Source: Siphonodentalium dalli
Lineage: Eukaryota; Mollusca; Scaphopoda; Gadilida; Siphonodentaliidae
Direction of reading: 5' to 3'
Assembly: GCA_032622095.1 (NCBI GenBank)
Contig: CP136064.1
Span: 186,788,209-186,852,208 of the forward strand
Length of the DNA stretch: 64,000 nt
Part shown: positions 44,001 through 53,486 of the stretch, in pieces
How the letters are laid out: every line of letters begins with the position of its first letter
Position numbering within the stretch: the stretch's first letter is position 1
The notes under the pieces: model-generated
The model's input: only the letters and a program-made list of their open reading frames with translations
Databases searched by the model: none
What the model was told of the DNA's origin: nothing
Position numbers and translations under genes: made by a program

Positions 44001-46061
44001 TTAAACAAACTTATATTATTAGGAGATATGTGTGTTTATGATTTGGTCAAACTCATTTTCTGAGGAAGATATATCTGAACAAGATTGATATAGCGTAATA
44101 TTAATATCTAATGTCTTAGCAGTGCGTATGAATCTTGCATATTACTTAGAAATGAACCGCATCCTGCGTACCAAAAATTGAGGGGGTGTGACATGTTGCA
44201 ATAGGTTATTCCGGAGAATTTGATAATGTTTCTAATCGCTGATTCAGTACAAACTTTTTTCAATGCAGAATGATATTGGCATCCGACAGAAAGTTGCAGC
44301 CAATGCTGAATTGAAGCCTCTTCCAAAATGGAGGAAGTGTCGAGAGAGCAAGCCAGTGAAAGAGTATGACCTATTCAAGGGCATGGATCCCAAACTCATA
44401 CAGCATATAATGCTTCATCGAGATGACGAAAGATCATTATCCTGCAGAGGTCTGAATGGTGATGATCCCAAACTCATACAGCCTATAATGCTTCATCGAG
44501 GTGACGAAAGTTCAGTATCTAGCAGAGGTCTGAATGATGACAATTCTGTTTCTAAGACGGAAATGAAAGAACGAATCCATGACAGGAATAGAGAATTCAG
44601 TGAATCGAGGCAGGTAGAGCTGAATGATCGTCTGAACAGCTCTGTTCATGAAGTTTACAATATGGTTTCTTCAAAAAGAACATTAGGTTCTGCTACTTAT
44701 GCTCCACCAGTGAAAAGACAAAACAAAAATGACTGCCAGATGATTGCAGATAATTCTTGTGTGCGGGGGATTAAGAACGACTCATCTGTGCAGAAAGATA
44801 GAGGTCCAGACCGGGAAATGGAACAGCCAGCATGTCCACTCTGTGGCATGCAGTTTGCTGAAAGGTAAAAAAATTATAAAAAATTAATTTTCTATTTCCC
44901 TGCCGGCAGCCATCTTGATTTTTACTCTTTGCATGACTAAATCATTTGGCATACATAAAGAACGCATCCCTCATCCGATCAGCACCAAACGTTATATGGA
45001 CAATCGGCGTGGCCACTAAATGGGAGCCATCAATTTTTTCCCAAATTTGTTGGAAAAACATGGACGCCCACAGGCTTCTCAGAGTTTACTCTTTGCATGA
45101 CTAAATCCTTGGACAAATCCATACATCCCTTATCCAATCATATCAAAACTGTACATAGATCTTTATGGTGATCTCTAGATGGGAGGCTTGGGATCCCATA
45201 TTCGTGGAGTCCATGTGTTTTCAGTCATCTAGGATTTCACATTTGAAATATGGGCACATCATCCAGCCAAATGTTTTGAAAAATTACAGACATGTTCAGG
45301 ATCACTTCGAGATGGGGGCTATCGAATTTGAACAATTTTGGATGAAAACATGTCTGCCAGCATGATTAAATACTTCAGCGCACCCTACAGCCAGTATTTG
45401 TCAACCAATTAATCTCAAACTTCATATGGCTCTTCATGTTGACCTCTGGCATTGCATTTAAACTTTTGTGTTCCTTATCATTCCAATAACTGTAATGTAT
45501 TACACTATTACTTGCCAAGTTGAGCTATGGTGTCATTGACACTTTCATTCTTGTAATACTATAGTGCAAGTTAATTCAAAACATAATCAGTACTAGGTCA
45601 TGCAGAGAAATTTGTGGTGGGGGGGGGGGGGGGGGGGGGCTATGCCAATTTATCATTTAGTGGTGATCCAATTATAGACTGATGGCCAACCTCAATACCA
45701 AATTTTGTTGAGATCTGATAAACCATGGCTGAGATATATGCCAAAGGAACAGACTAATTGACAGATGCATGGACAGAGTCAGTCCTGTATACCCCCCATT
45801 TATCTTTGATGTAGGGAAATGGGGGTATAATTTCACTCTGAAGAGCACTGAAGTTGTCTTTTTACAATAAATGTAATCTTAAGGGTGAAAATAAGAATCT
45901 TACTCTTATTGTGACAGGTAGTCATTAATATCCAGGCAAATGTAACATCAGCCATAAAAAATGACCACTGATAACATTTTTTTTCCAGCATGAACCTGGT
46001 TGACAGAGATGGACATATAGCAGCATGCTTCTCCGTAGCTGGAGATGATGTTTTGTGGTGA
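31797..46061 (+). CDS. FAAP20: FAAP20-like gene, four-exon model, 344 aa
   Basis: Proposed coding exons: 31797-32011, 41368-41518, 44269-44864, 45989-46061. Introns are GT-AG, with phases 2, 0 and 2; the total is 1035 nt, one uninterrupted frame. The spliced C-terminus is a UBZ4 zinc finger, C311-x2-C314-x15-H330-x3-C334, with Asp at H-4 and H-2, followed by GDDVLW and stop. In human FAAP20 the finger has the same CC-x15-H-x3-C layout and the protein also ends in Trp, which takes part in ubiquitin binding. FAAP20 binds FANCA and stabilises the nuclear Fanconi anaemia core complex at interstrand crosslinks. The rest is low in complexity and longer than the human protein (about 180 aa). Other UBZ4 proteins are possible, but none I recall ends this way. 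Exon 1 is the least certain part; extra exons in the 9.4-kb intron cannot be excluded. Confidence 0.68.
32404..32610 (+). repeat. Two diverged tandem units of about 175 bp (intron 1)
   Basis: acagttgtgatcaaaattta at 32404 recurs as acagttgcgatcaaaattta at 32579, with similar sequence between and around (ccctatggaga follows both). Confidence 0.6.
32640..33900. other. Intron 1 sequence without recognised repeat
   Basis: Only short open frames with no gene-like features or convincing alternative exons are visible. Confidence 0.35.
33902..35192. mobile_element. Fold-back element with 22-bp tandem repeats in its arms
   Basis: The outer ends are inverted (tttaggacatgggaat at 33902; complement at 35177-35192). 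The left arm holds ten 22-bp units (33931-34150) of the type gtggccacgaaataactaat, and the right arm about four inverted units (35077-35168). Each unit contains the 14-bp perfect palindrome ttcgtggccacgaa. The interior repeats a block with agacaaact(g/a)aatattta and (g/c)gatccaaaatgg(t/c)cgcc about three times. There is no coding capacity. Confidence 0.8.
35750..36660 (+). repeat. Three diverged copies of a roughly 230-bp block
   Basis: Blocks containing aaacgctctttaa and ttccactaaaat(g/a)tca, then ggaaacaggtagattctgaaaatag, then ccgaaa(a)(t/c)g(g/c)cgcgaccat occur at about 35765, 35938 and 36525. The copies are incomplete relative to one another. Type of repeat unknown. Confidence 0.55.
37010..38361. 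mobile_element. Nested fold-back element with gaatcttccc-type arms
   Basis: ACTAGTAGGG at 37010 and its complement at 38352-38361 mark the ends. The left arm carries gggaagatt words and the right arm four copies of the complementary ccgaatcttccc type (38278-38350). A separate short tandem, gtggggaaatgtcc, occurs three times at about 37586-37650. There is no transposase-like frame. Confidence 0.65.
38368..38757 (+). repeat. Tandem duplication, two units of 195 bp
   Basis: caccatatgagggaagcaa begins at 38368 and again at 38563. Similarity continues through catggaaatggtata and ctctgggagt(t/g)ag. It was probably created by unequal exchange. Confidence 0.75.
39585..39985. mobile_element. Fold-back element with catggtacgaaatgacca-type arms
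   Basis: The left arm (tttggttgtttcat, then ccatgtaggaaatcaattgg, then tcatttcgtaccatg) is the inverted counterpart of 39840-39970. Short words of the type (t)ggtacgaaa(t/c)g(a/g)cca are repeated within the arms. Length is about 400 bp; no clear target duplication. Confidence 0.65.
40848..41160. mobile_element. MITE-E: TTAA-flanked element with ccctttctata ends
   Basis: TTAA at 40844-40847 is followed by cctttctatactga; the other end reads tttgtatagaaaggg before TTAA (41161-41164). Inside is an inverted pair around aagttcatcaaatgaccatagg and a local duplication of ttattatctaaacatttccc. Further copies lie at 57625-57852 and, degenerate, at about 57180-57430. It lies just upstream of exon 2 of the FAAP20-like gene. 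Confidence 0.7.
41368..41518 (+). CDS. FAAP20: FAAP20-like exon 2
   Basis: The acceptor ttcttcgacAG ends at 41367 and the donor aaa|GTGAGT begins at 41519. The 151-nt exon encodes a helical, charged piece (EMDTLRQRLHAIHQDSG) and a proline-rich end (PLSPPPKPPK). It is flanked on both sides by mobile elements, with no repeat similarity inside the exon. Confidence 0.65.
41899..42880 (-). mobile_element. P3 element copy a (reverse orientation)
   Basis: It begins with a hairpin of a (t)atccccc stem pairing with ggggggtata (41899-41929), followed by a gtccgtccg-type microsatellite (about 41948-42000). Four core units of 174 bp follow; gatgttcact starts at 42051, 42224, 42398 and 42572. The other end has the short palindrome ggacgacagtcc (42867-42878). 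It sits in intron 2 of the FAAP20-like gene. Confidence 0.75.
42954..43375. mobile_element. MITE-B copy
   Basis: TTAA at 42950-42953 is followed by aggtactcaagccgattt. The distal part has the complement of gattcaagtcgaggaaccc and ends near 43375 without an intact TTAA. Immediately upstream, taaatcagacagggcatctt looks like the end of another TTAA element, so two elements share one site. Confidence 0.65.
43549..43755. mobile_element. MITE-C: 207-bp almost perfect palindrome flanked by TTAA
   Basis: ccctttcagtgccaagtccg begins directly after TTAA (43545-43548), and its exact complement ends before TTAA (43756-43759). The two halves are near-identical complements, centred on gagctctaagagctc with almost no loop. 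Such a full-length palindrome is expected to form a strong RNA hairpin within the unspliced pre-mRNA, since it lies in intron 2. Confidence 0.9.
44269..44864 (+). CDS. FAAP20: FAAP20-like exon 3 (first zinc ligands)
   Basis: The acceptor ttttttcaatgcAG and the donor gaaag|GTAAAA bound a 596-nt exon. It is polar and largely disordered in composition. It contains a perfect-register 78-bp tandem duplication (44386-44541), giving two 26-residue copies beginning DPKLIQ at residues 162 and 188. The exon ends with CPLCGMQFAE, the first half of the UBZ finger. The last codon is split (AG|C). Confidence 0.78.
44890..45542 (-). mobile_element. P2 element, partial copy in intron 3
   Basis: Units of the agccatcttgatttttactc / tttgcatgactaaatc type occur at about 44905 and 45085. 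The element ends with aagttgagctatg and the palindrome gtgtcattgacac (45530-45542). The microsatellite end is missing, so the copy is truncated. Confidence 0.65.
45619..45829 (+). mobile_element. P3-like element fragment with 21-G tract
   Basis: It opens with a run of 21 G (45619-45639), contains a single core segment (ccaaattttgttgagatctg), a degenerate acag/atgg microsatellite, and ends in the hairpin tataccccccattt ... aaatgggggtata (45788-45829). It lies in intron 3. Confidence 0.65.
45989..46061 (+). CDS. FAAP20: FAAP20-like terminal exon (zinc finger end and terminal Trp)
   Basis: The acceptor tttttttttccAG precedes a 73-nt exon encoding the remainder of the finger (VDRDGHIAAC) and the ending GDDVLW, then TGA at 46059-46061. 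The intron splits the finger between its CxxC and HxxxC halves. This exon is too short to be found as an ORF and was identified by phase-compatible splicing from exon 3. Confidence 0.75.
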
Positions 46062-46105
46062 AAAAAAAGAACAGCCTAAAACAAATATTGTAATGAATTT
46101 GCTCA

Positions 46106-46111
46106 ATTAAA
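46106..46111 (+). other. Candidate polyadenylation signal of the FAAP20-like gene
   Basis: ATTAAA, the most common variant signal, lies 45 nt after the stop codon in an AT-rich stretch. No other evidence supports transcript end here. Confidence 0.35.
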
Positions 46112-46314
46112 TATATTTTTGCAATTAACATTTTATCAAGTAGGCATGACGGAAATTTGTAAAAATTGGCGGACTCATCCATATTCAAACCTCATCTGTA
46201 CCCCTAACTAATAAGTTAAATCACCAAATATTGTTAAATTAATTAATTATTACTGAATATATCATCTGGAAACCATCAGGGATGGACACAAGTGATTTCC
46301 ATAGCCCCCCTTTT

Positions 46315-49172
46315 TAGCTCAACTTTACTTTGTAAAGTTTGAGCTATTGCCATGACTTTGTCGTCCGTCGTCCGTGTGTGCGTGTGTACGTAAGGCGTCA
46401 ACAATAGAGGCTACAGGTCGTACCTTTGATCGGATCATTATGAAATTTGTCATAGCTGTTGACATCAACATTTGTACCGGAATGATTCATTTTGGGGTCA
46501 TTCGGAAAAAAAAACATGGCCACCAGCGGCCATCTTAGATTTCAAAATTCAATCCATTAGCACGGGCTACAGGCCGTACTGTTCGACTGATCGTCATGAA
46601 ATTTGTCATAGATGTTAATATTGACATGTAGATGGGAACAAGTAATTTTTGGGTTATTCGGGAAAAAAACATGGCCGCCAGCAGCCATCTTGGATTTTAC
46701 TCTTTGTATGACTAAATCCTTTAGCACGGGCTACAGGTCGTACCTTTAGTCTGATAATCATGAAATTTGTCATGGCTGTTGAAATTGGAATGTAGATGGG
46801 AACGAGTCATTTTGGGGTCATTCGGACAAAAAACATGGCCGCCAGTGGCCATCTTTGTTTTCAAAATTCAATCCATTAGCACGGGCCACAGGTCGCACTG
46901 TTCGTCTGATCATCATGAAATTTGTCATGGATGTTAATATTGACATGTAGATGGGAACGAGTTATTTTGGGGTCATTCGGCCCAAAAACATGGCCGCCAG
47001 CAGCCATCTTGGATTTTACTCTTTGTATGACTAAATTCTTTAGCACGGGCTACAGGTCGTACCTTTAGTCTGATCATCATAAAATTTGTCATGGATGTTA
47101 ACAATGACATGTAGATTGGAACGAGTCATTTTGGGGTCATTCGGCCAAAAAACATGGCCGCCGTCTTGGATTTTACTCTTTGCATGACTAAATCCTTTAG
47201 CACGGGCTACAGGTCCTACTTTTAGTCTGATCATCATAAAATTTGTCAATAATGTTAATAATCACATGTAGATGGGAACGAGTCATTTTGGGGTCATTCG
47301 GCCAAAAAACATGGCCGCCAGCAGCCATCTTGGATTTTACTCTTTGTATGACTAAATCCTTTAGCACGGGCTACAGGTCGTACCTTTAGTCTGATCATCA
47401 TAAAATTTGTCATGGCTGTTGATATTGGAATGTAGATGGGAACGAGTCATTTTGGGGTCATTCGGACAAAAAACATGGCCGCCAGCGGCCATCTTGGATT
47501 TCAAAATTTAATCCATTAGCACGGGCCACAGGTCGTACTGTTTGTCTGATCATCATGAAATTTGTCATGGATGATAATATTGACATGTAGATGGGAACGA
47601 GTCATTTTGGGGTCATTCGGCCAAAAAACATGGTCGCCAGCAGCCATCTTGGATTTTACTCTTTGTATGACTAAATCCTTTAGCACAGGCTACAGGTCGT
47701 ACATTTAGTCTGATCATCATAAAATTTGTCATGGCTGTTGAAATTGGAATGTAGATGGGAACGAGTCATTTTGGGGTCATTCGGCCAAAAAACATGGCCG
47801 CCAGCAGCCATCTTGCATTTAAAAATTTAATCCATTAGCACGGGCCACAGTTAGTACTGTTCGTCTGATCATCATGAAATTTGTCATGGATATTAATATT
47901 GACATGTAGATGGGAACGAGTACTTTTGGGGTCATTTGGCCGAAAAACATGGCCGCCAGCAGCCATCTTGGATTTCACTCTTTGTATGACTAAATCCTTT
48001 AGCACGGGCTACAGGTTGTATCTTTAGTCTGATCATCATAAAATTTGTCATGAATGTTAATAATGACATGTAGATGGGAACGAGTCATTTTGGGGTCATT
48101 CGGCCAAAAAACATGGCCGCCAGCAGCCATCTTGGATTTTACTCTTTGTATGACTAAATCCTTTAGCACGGGCTACAGATCGTACCTTTAGTCTGATCAT
48201 CATAAAATTTTTCATGGCTGTTGAAATTGGAATGTAAATGGGAACGAGTCATTTTGGGGTCATTCGGACAAAAAACATGGCCACTAGCAGCCATCTTGGA
48301 TTTCAAAATTTAATCCATTAGCACGGGCCACAGGTCGTACTGTTCGTCTGATCATCATGAAATTTGTCATGGATGTTAATATTGACATGTAGATGGGAAC
48401 GAGTAATTTTGGGTGTCATTTGGCCAAAAACATGGCCGCCAGCAGCCATCTTGGATTTTACTCTTTGTATGACTAAATTCTTTAGCACGGGCTACAGGTC
48501 GTACCTTTAGTCTGATCATCATAAAATTTGTCATGGTTCTTAACAATGACATGTAGATGGGAACGAGTAATTTTGGGTCAATCGGCCAAAAAACATGGTC
48601 GCCAGCAGCCATCTTGGATTTTACTCTTTGTATGACTAAATCCTTTAGCACGGGCTACAGGTTGTACCTTTAGTCTGATCATCATAAAATTTGTCATGAA
48701 TGTTAATAATGACATGTAGATGGGAACGAGTCATTTTGGGGTCATTTGGCCAAAAAACATGGCCGCCAGCAGCCAACTTGGATTTTACTCTTTGTATGAC
48801 TAAATCCTTTACCACGGGCTACAGGTCGTACCTTTAGTCTGATTTCGGGGTCATTCGGACAAAAAACATGGCCGCCAGTGGCCATCTTGGATTTCAAAAT
48901 TTAATCCATTAGCACGGGCCACAGGTCGTACCTTTAGTCTGATCGTCATAAAATTTTTCATTGATGTTAACGATGACATGTAGATGGGAACGACTCATTT
49001 TGGGGTCATTCGGCTGAAAACATGGCCGCCAGCAGCCATCTTGGATTTTACTTTTCTCTTCATGTCTATAAACTAGTATTAGACATTCAACTTTCCACAT
49101 TCCTAATCGCTCCATTGACTGTAATATATTAAATTATTCCCTTTCCAAGTTGAGCTACAGTGTCATTGACAC
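46315..49172 (-). mobile_element. P2 element, full copy with about 17 tandem core units
   Basis: The left terminus is a near-palindrome, tagctcaac ... tttgagcta (46315-46346), followed by a gtccgtcgtccgtgtg microsatellite. Tandem units of about 160 bp follow, with landmarks agcacgggctacaggtcgta, gatgggaacgagtcatttt and aacatggccgccagcagcc. Two unit types are interspersed: one with tttactctttgtatgacta and one with ttcaaaattta(atccatt). The far end is aagttgagctac with the palindrome gtgtcattgacac (49160-49172). It lies about 250 bp downstream of the FAAP20-like stop codon. Small open frames inside are artefacts. Confidence 0.85.
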
Positions 49173-49199
49173 TTTCGTTTTAATTTCAGGGGACAAATA

Positions 49200-50560
49200 G
49201 GTTGACTAATATGTGATATACTTTTATATGGACTTTATATGCTTTAGAGAGTCACTGAAAGACTTCAAGTTCTAGAATTTATAATAGTCATTTAATGATT
49301 TTTCGTCACAGCATAACCACACTAAAGAGCATTCATTGTTAGTCTATTCCTGATATGGTTTTAATTTAGAGCAATTCTCACTAAATGTGTGATAAAAGGA
49401 AAACAACTGGAAAATATTTCAGACATCATTAAGTTTTTTCATAGTATAAAAGGTCTATACAACATGTATCGGTATTTTGTGTATTTTTTAAAACATATTT
49501 TCTCTTCTACCACATAGCGTTTACATAATTTTAAGGTTTAATTGATCCATGTCCGCTTAAATGGACACAGCTCATTCAAACCTCCAAATTTTGTCTACGT
49601 AATTTGGAGGGACAGATAGGATAGGTCGATAAATACACAAAATATTGATATACCGCTTCATATGCTCTGAAAAACACTTGCCAAAGTTTCCAGTCATTTT
49701 CAATTTTTTCGCCAGAAGTCAAGACAAACAGTCTTTATTTCTACCATATCTGGAATAGACTAAAAAGGAACACTATTTTCTGTTCCATGTCATGCAAATG
49801 GCTATTTTTTGTTTGGGACCCAAACACCGTTTTCATAGTTGTATTTTTCATTACGTCTTTTATGGTTACAGAATGCTCGTAGAAAGGTAATTCAGATATT
49901 TATCAAACTAATTTGATACCAGGAAAAATTAACGAGAGGCCAATCATTATCGGCAGATGTTAACCCATCCCTTGGAGATATTAAATTACTCTGATCGGAA
50001 TTATAAATGAGAGTTTTGATATTGAATTATAAGAGTATACTGTTATGTACTATTATAGACAATGTACATAACACAAATTATTGGAATATATGGGTCACTC
50101 GCATTTATATAAGAGAATGCACTGGAACAGGATCTGTAATGCTGCACCACCACAGCCTTGGGTTAAAAGTGAAAAGGTGACCTGGACATGGAATACTTGG
50201 TCAAGAGATTCCAATTTAAGTTTACAATGATAATGTATCAAATTCTACCAACAACAGCCATCAAGATAAACACCTCACTGCTGACCCATTAGTATCAATT
50301 ATACAGCAGAGCTGTCAACAAATCACAGGCATTGTTTATGTTAAAGACTGGCATCTCTATGAAACCAATAACATTTATAATGACATCAGACCATCTGCAG
50401 AGTGATGTTCTAGTCTACTGTTAGCAGCATGTGATGTGTATTGTTGAAACTTTTTTTTAAATTAGACACCATAGCTTTCTTTATCTGCACATTGGCATAA
50501 GAGACATCAGAAAATAATATAGCCATATTAATAGCTAAGTAGTCCAAAGGCATGGTATGG
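49200..50560. other. Mostly non-coding stretch with one MITE-D fragment
   Basis: At 50095-50160 the words tataagagaatgcactgg and atgctgcac match part of MITE-D (55617 and 56137). Otherwise there is no gene or repeat I can name. Confidence 0.4.
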
Positions 50561-50819
50561 AATTGGTGAATTTGGTTTAATGTCGCTCCAAACAAATTTA
50601 CCAGTACATAACACAATATTTTGGACCGATTTAAACCAAATTTGGTTTGCTGATTCGGGGTTCACTTGGCGGAGTTATAATGGTGTTATTTTTTCAAATT
50701 TTGTTAACTTTAACAAAAAAAATATATTTTATGTTTTTTTTTTTGTTTTTTTTTTTTTTTATTAAATTGAGCAAGGAATTAAATCAAATTTTGTTAATTT
50801 TTTTTTTAATAGTGAATAT

Positions 50820-51062
50820 TTTTTAGAAAAATGGCCATAACTCAGTTAAAAATAGTCGGACCAAACCCATATTTGAACTCAATCTGTATTTTGGGCTGAG
50901 AAATTCATATACAAATTTGGTTCCGATCAGATAGAAAATGTTTGAGTTATCGCACAATGCGTAAAGTGTCTACAGACGGACAGACGACGCACGGATGGCT
51001 CAACGAGTGGTCAATACTGACACCGACACTATGTTTACCCTACTATGGTATGGTTAAACATA
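50820..51062 (+). mobile_element. P5 element: core segment, acgg microsatellite, terminal hairpin
   Basis: A segment like atggccataactcag ... aaatttggttccgatcaga is followed by acagacggacagacgacgca and a terminal hairpin, tatgtttacc pairing with ggttaaacata (51030-51062). The left end is not defined. It shares the P1-P4 layout but not their sequence. Confidence 0.6.
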
Positions 51063-51320
51063 AAAAGCGAATAATATTATGTGTATTTTGGAGCGCAAAC
51101 CACCATGTGGCTTTAAATAACAAGTAAGTCAAGTTGCTAGAGATATCAGATAGTTGAACAAATAATAAATATTAATATGTCTGAGTGCCACCATTGCAGT
51201 ATTTGTCATAAAATTTATGCAAAGTGTTACAAATACAGTTTTCTTTGATTTAACTCTTCAGTTGGATGGGGAAAGTGGCTTACACATGGCCCATCCATAT
51301 GTCCACTAACCTTAGATATA

Positions 51321-51402
51321 CAGTAATGCCCTAAATAATCGACTCCTTAACCACAGCAGAATTCTACTGTGGTTAAGGAGTCAATTATTTAGAGCATTAC
51401 TG
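51321..51402. mobile_element. Pogo-like palindromic MITE, short copy
   Basis: cagtaatgccctaaataatc begins after TA and its complement ends before TA. Only the outer 40 bp of each arm remain, so the interior is deleted. Confidence 0.85.
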
Positions 51403-51504
51403 TACATCAAATTAACCATATACGCCCACAATCCATGTACAGAATGCTTGGCACTGTGGGGGTGGTTACAATGGTTCAACAAACTATGTATTTCAGCTGT
51501 AGTA

Positions 51505-51751
51505 CAGTAATGCCCTAAATAATCGACTCCTTAACCACAGCAGAATATGTAATTTTTCAGGATTTAGTCGGAAATATGGCTTGTTGCCATTCATCGGAAA
51601 GCTCTGTGAGAAATATGGCTTGTTGCCATTCATCGGAAAGCTCTGTGAGAGCTTTCCGATGAATGGCAACAAGCCATATTTCCGACTAAATCCTGAAAAA
51701 TTACCCATAATTCTGCTGTGGTTAAGGAGTCGATTATTTAGGGCATTACTC
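51505..51751. mobile_element. Pogo-like palindromic MITE with internal duplication
   Basis: Full-length family member: arms run cagtaatgccctaaataatc, then gactccttaaccacagcaga, then ggatttagtcggaaatatgg. The central gaaatatggcttgttgccat / tcatcggaaagctctgtga block is tandemly duplicated, making this copy longer (247 bp) than the usual 212 bp. The outermost base on the right is changed. Confidence 0.85.
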
Positions 51752-52279
51752 TATCTCTACCCAACACAAACACCTTCAATAGCTTTAAGTTAACATAGGC
51801 ATGTCTTAAATTGGCTGACGATTTGCCTGAGAATTTGTGAATTAGGGAGCGCAGATAAAAAAGAAAACTAATTCAGGAGAACTTTATGAAAATATTTTAT
51901 TATGAAATATATATTTGTATGAATAGGATGATAAACCAATACTCTCCAAGAAATGCGATCATTATAAATACAAAATACAACAGAATATTCATTCGTAATC
52001 ACTCAAAGATAGAGCATCTATGTCATAATTTGCTCGAAATGGCAGCAAGATATGACGCCTGGAATTTTTAACATTCGTTTTTTTTTTCTTCTATATTTTC
52101 CAAATATATTACCAAGGTAGTAGACTACTGAGCTATCCCAAAAGGATATTTTGGCATTCAAATTTCACAACCTTGATAAACGGTGACCAGTCACTTGAAC
52201 ACTTACATCGTCTCCTATCACTGTGCTTTTTATTTGGGGACAGGATTCATAATGAGCTAGCAAAAAAAAGTCTTTGCTA

Positions 52280-52491
52280 CAGTAATGCTCTAATTAATAG
52301 ACTCCTTAACCACAGCAGAATTATGGGTAACTTTCAGGATTTAGTCGGAAATATGGCTTGTTGCCATTCATTGGAAAGCTCTCAGCGCGAGCTTTCCGAT
52401 GAATGGCAACAAGCCATATTTCCGACTAAATCCTGAAAAATTACCCATAATTGTGCTGTGGTTAAGGAGTCGATTATTTGGGACATTACTG
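52280..52491. mobile_element. Pogo-like palindromic MITE
   Basis: A TA-flanked 212-bp near-perfect palindrome of the same family, centred at gctctcagcgcgagc. The cagta... terminus and TA target duplication fit Tc1/mariner-pogo elements; the pogo link is by resemblance of the cagtaatgc...atcgactcctta pattern. Confidence 0.85.
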
Positions 52492-52532
52492 TACTAGTGC
52501 CAGAAAACTGCATATACCCTACCATAACCATG

Positions 52533-52558
52533 GAGTCGATTAATTAGAGCATTACTGT
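52533..52558. mobile_element. Solo end of pogo-like MITE
   Basis: ggagtcgattaattagagca, then ttactg, matches one terminus only; the remainder is absent. Confidence 0.6.
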
Positions 52559-52599
52559 GTCTTACGTACGTTGAAGTAAATGGTGAATATTCACTTCGC

Positions 52600-53480
52600 T
52601 GTGAGACATCTATCAAGGATGAGTCCATTACTTTGCAAATTAATGCGTTACCATTACTTGCCATTTATTTCAGATTACCATTAAAATGAGAAGTAACGCA
52701 ATACCATTACAATTAAAATGAGAAGGAAGGCAAAACCATTACTTTAAAACAATACATTACCACTACCTTAACTTTCAATCTGTTAAATCTTGCTGCAAAT
52801 TATTCACACAAATTATGACGTAGGTTCCCGGCCGGCGGTTAATAGTTACAACAAACAATCTACACTGACAAATCCAATCATTTCTTTTCTCTGAAAAAGT
52901 ATGACATCACACGAAAAATACACAAGTGAACCATGCAAATCAATCCAAAATTGATTTATTTTGATTTAGAAGAAAGGCTTTTTTTTTTTTTTAAACTTGA
53001 GAACAAAAATAGATAGAAAAATGGATATTTAAAGATGGTCTTTCTCTTCCAAACAAGTTTTTAATAGTTTGCAGGGTAAAAAATAATAAATTTTATTCAA
53101 AAACGCTTACATAGATAACTTTATGGGGGATATACGGTTGTAAATTTCCAAAAGTTGGAGAGCTTGAATTACCAGTTGTAAAATTCCAATCTAAGAGGGA
53201 TGTGCAAAAGAAATTTTGTAAACTTTGTGGACTGTGGTCTGGTTGTCTTGTTTAAAAAGGTTAGATGGATGGAGATTTGTCAGTTTTGTACTATCTAGCG
53301 TCTGCTCCCTCCAAATGAAAAATATTTTAGACCATTCCACTATGTTTTTACAATCAGTATAGAAAGGGTTCAAAATAACCATACTATGACTTTAGGACAT
53401 CAACATTTTAATATTAGTTGTCTCAGGATTATTATTGTATATGCTAGAATCTATATAGGAAACCTCACTGAACTAGAGGT
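52600..53480. other. Non-coding stretch
   Basis: Repeated words ccattac and aaaatgagaag at 52630-52760 suggest a small degenerate repeat. No gene was recognised. Confidence 0.35.
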
Positions 53481-53486
53481 GTGACT

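Noticed and set aside
44865-44868. Stop codon directly after the zinc-finger half in exon 3 as the true protein end
   Set aside because: This would leave a half zinc finger. The stop overlaps a GT donor, and splicing to 45989 completes the finger with exact family spacing.
46315-49172. Centromeric satellite interpretation of the P2 array
   Set aside because: The array has defined ends with a microsatellite and hairpin, and shorter copies with the same ends occur at 44.9 and 62.3 kb, which fits a dispersed element.
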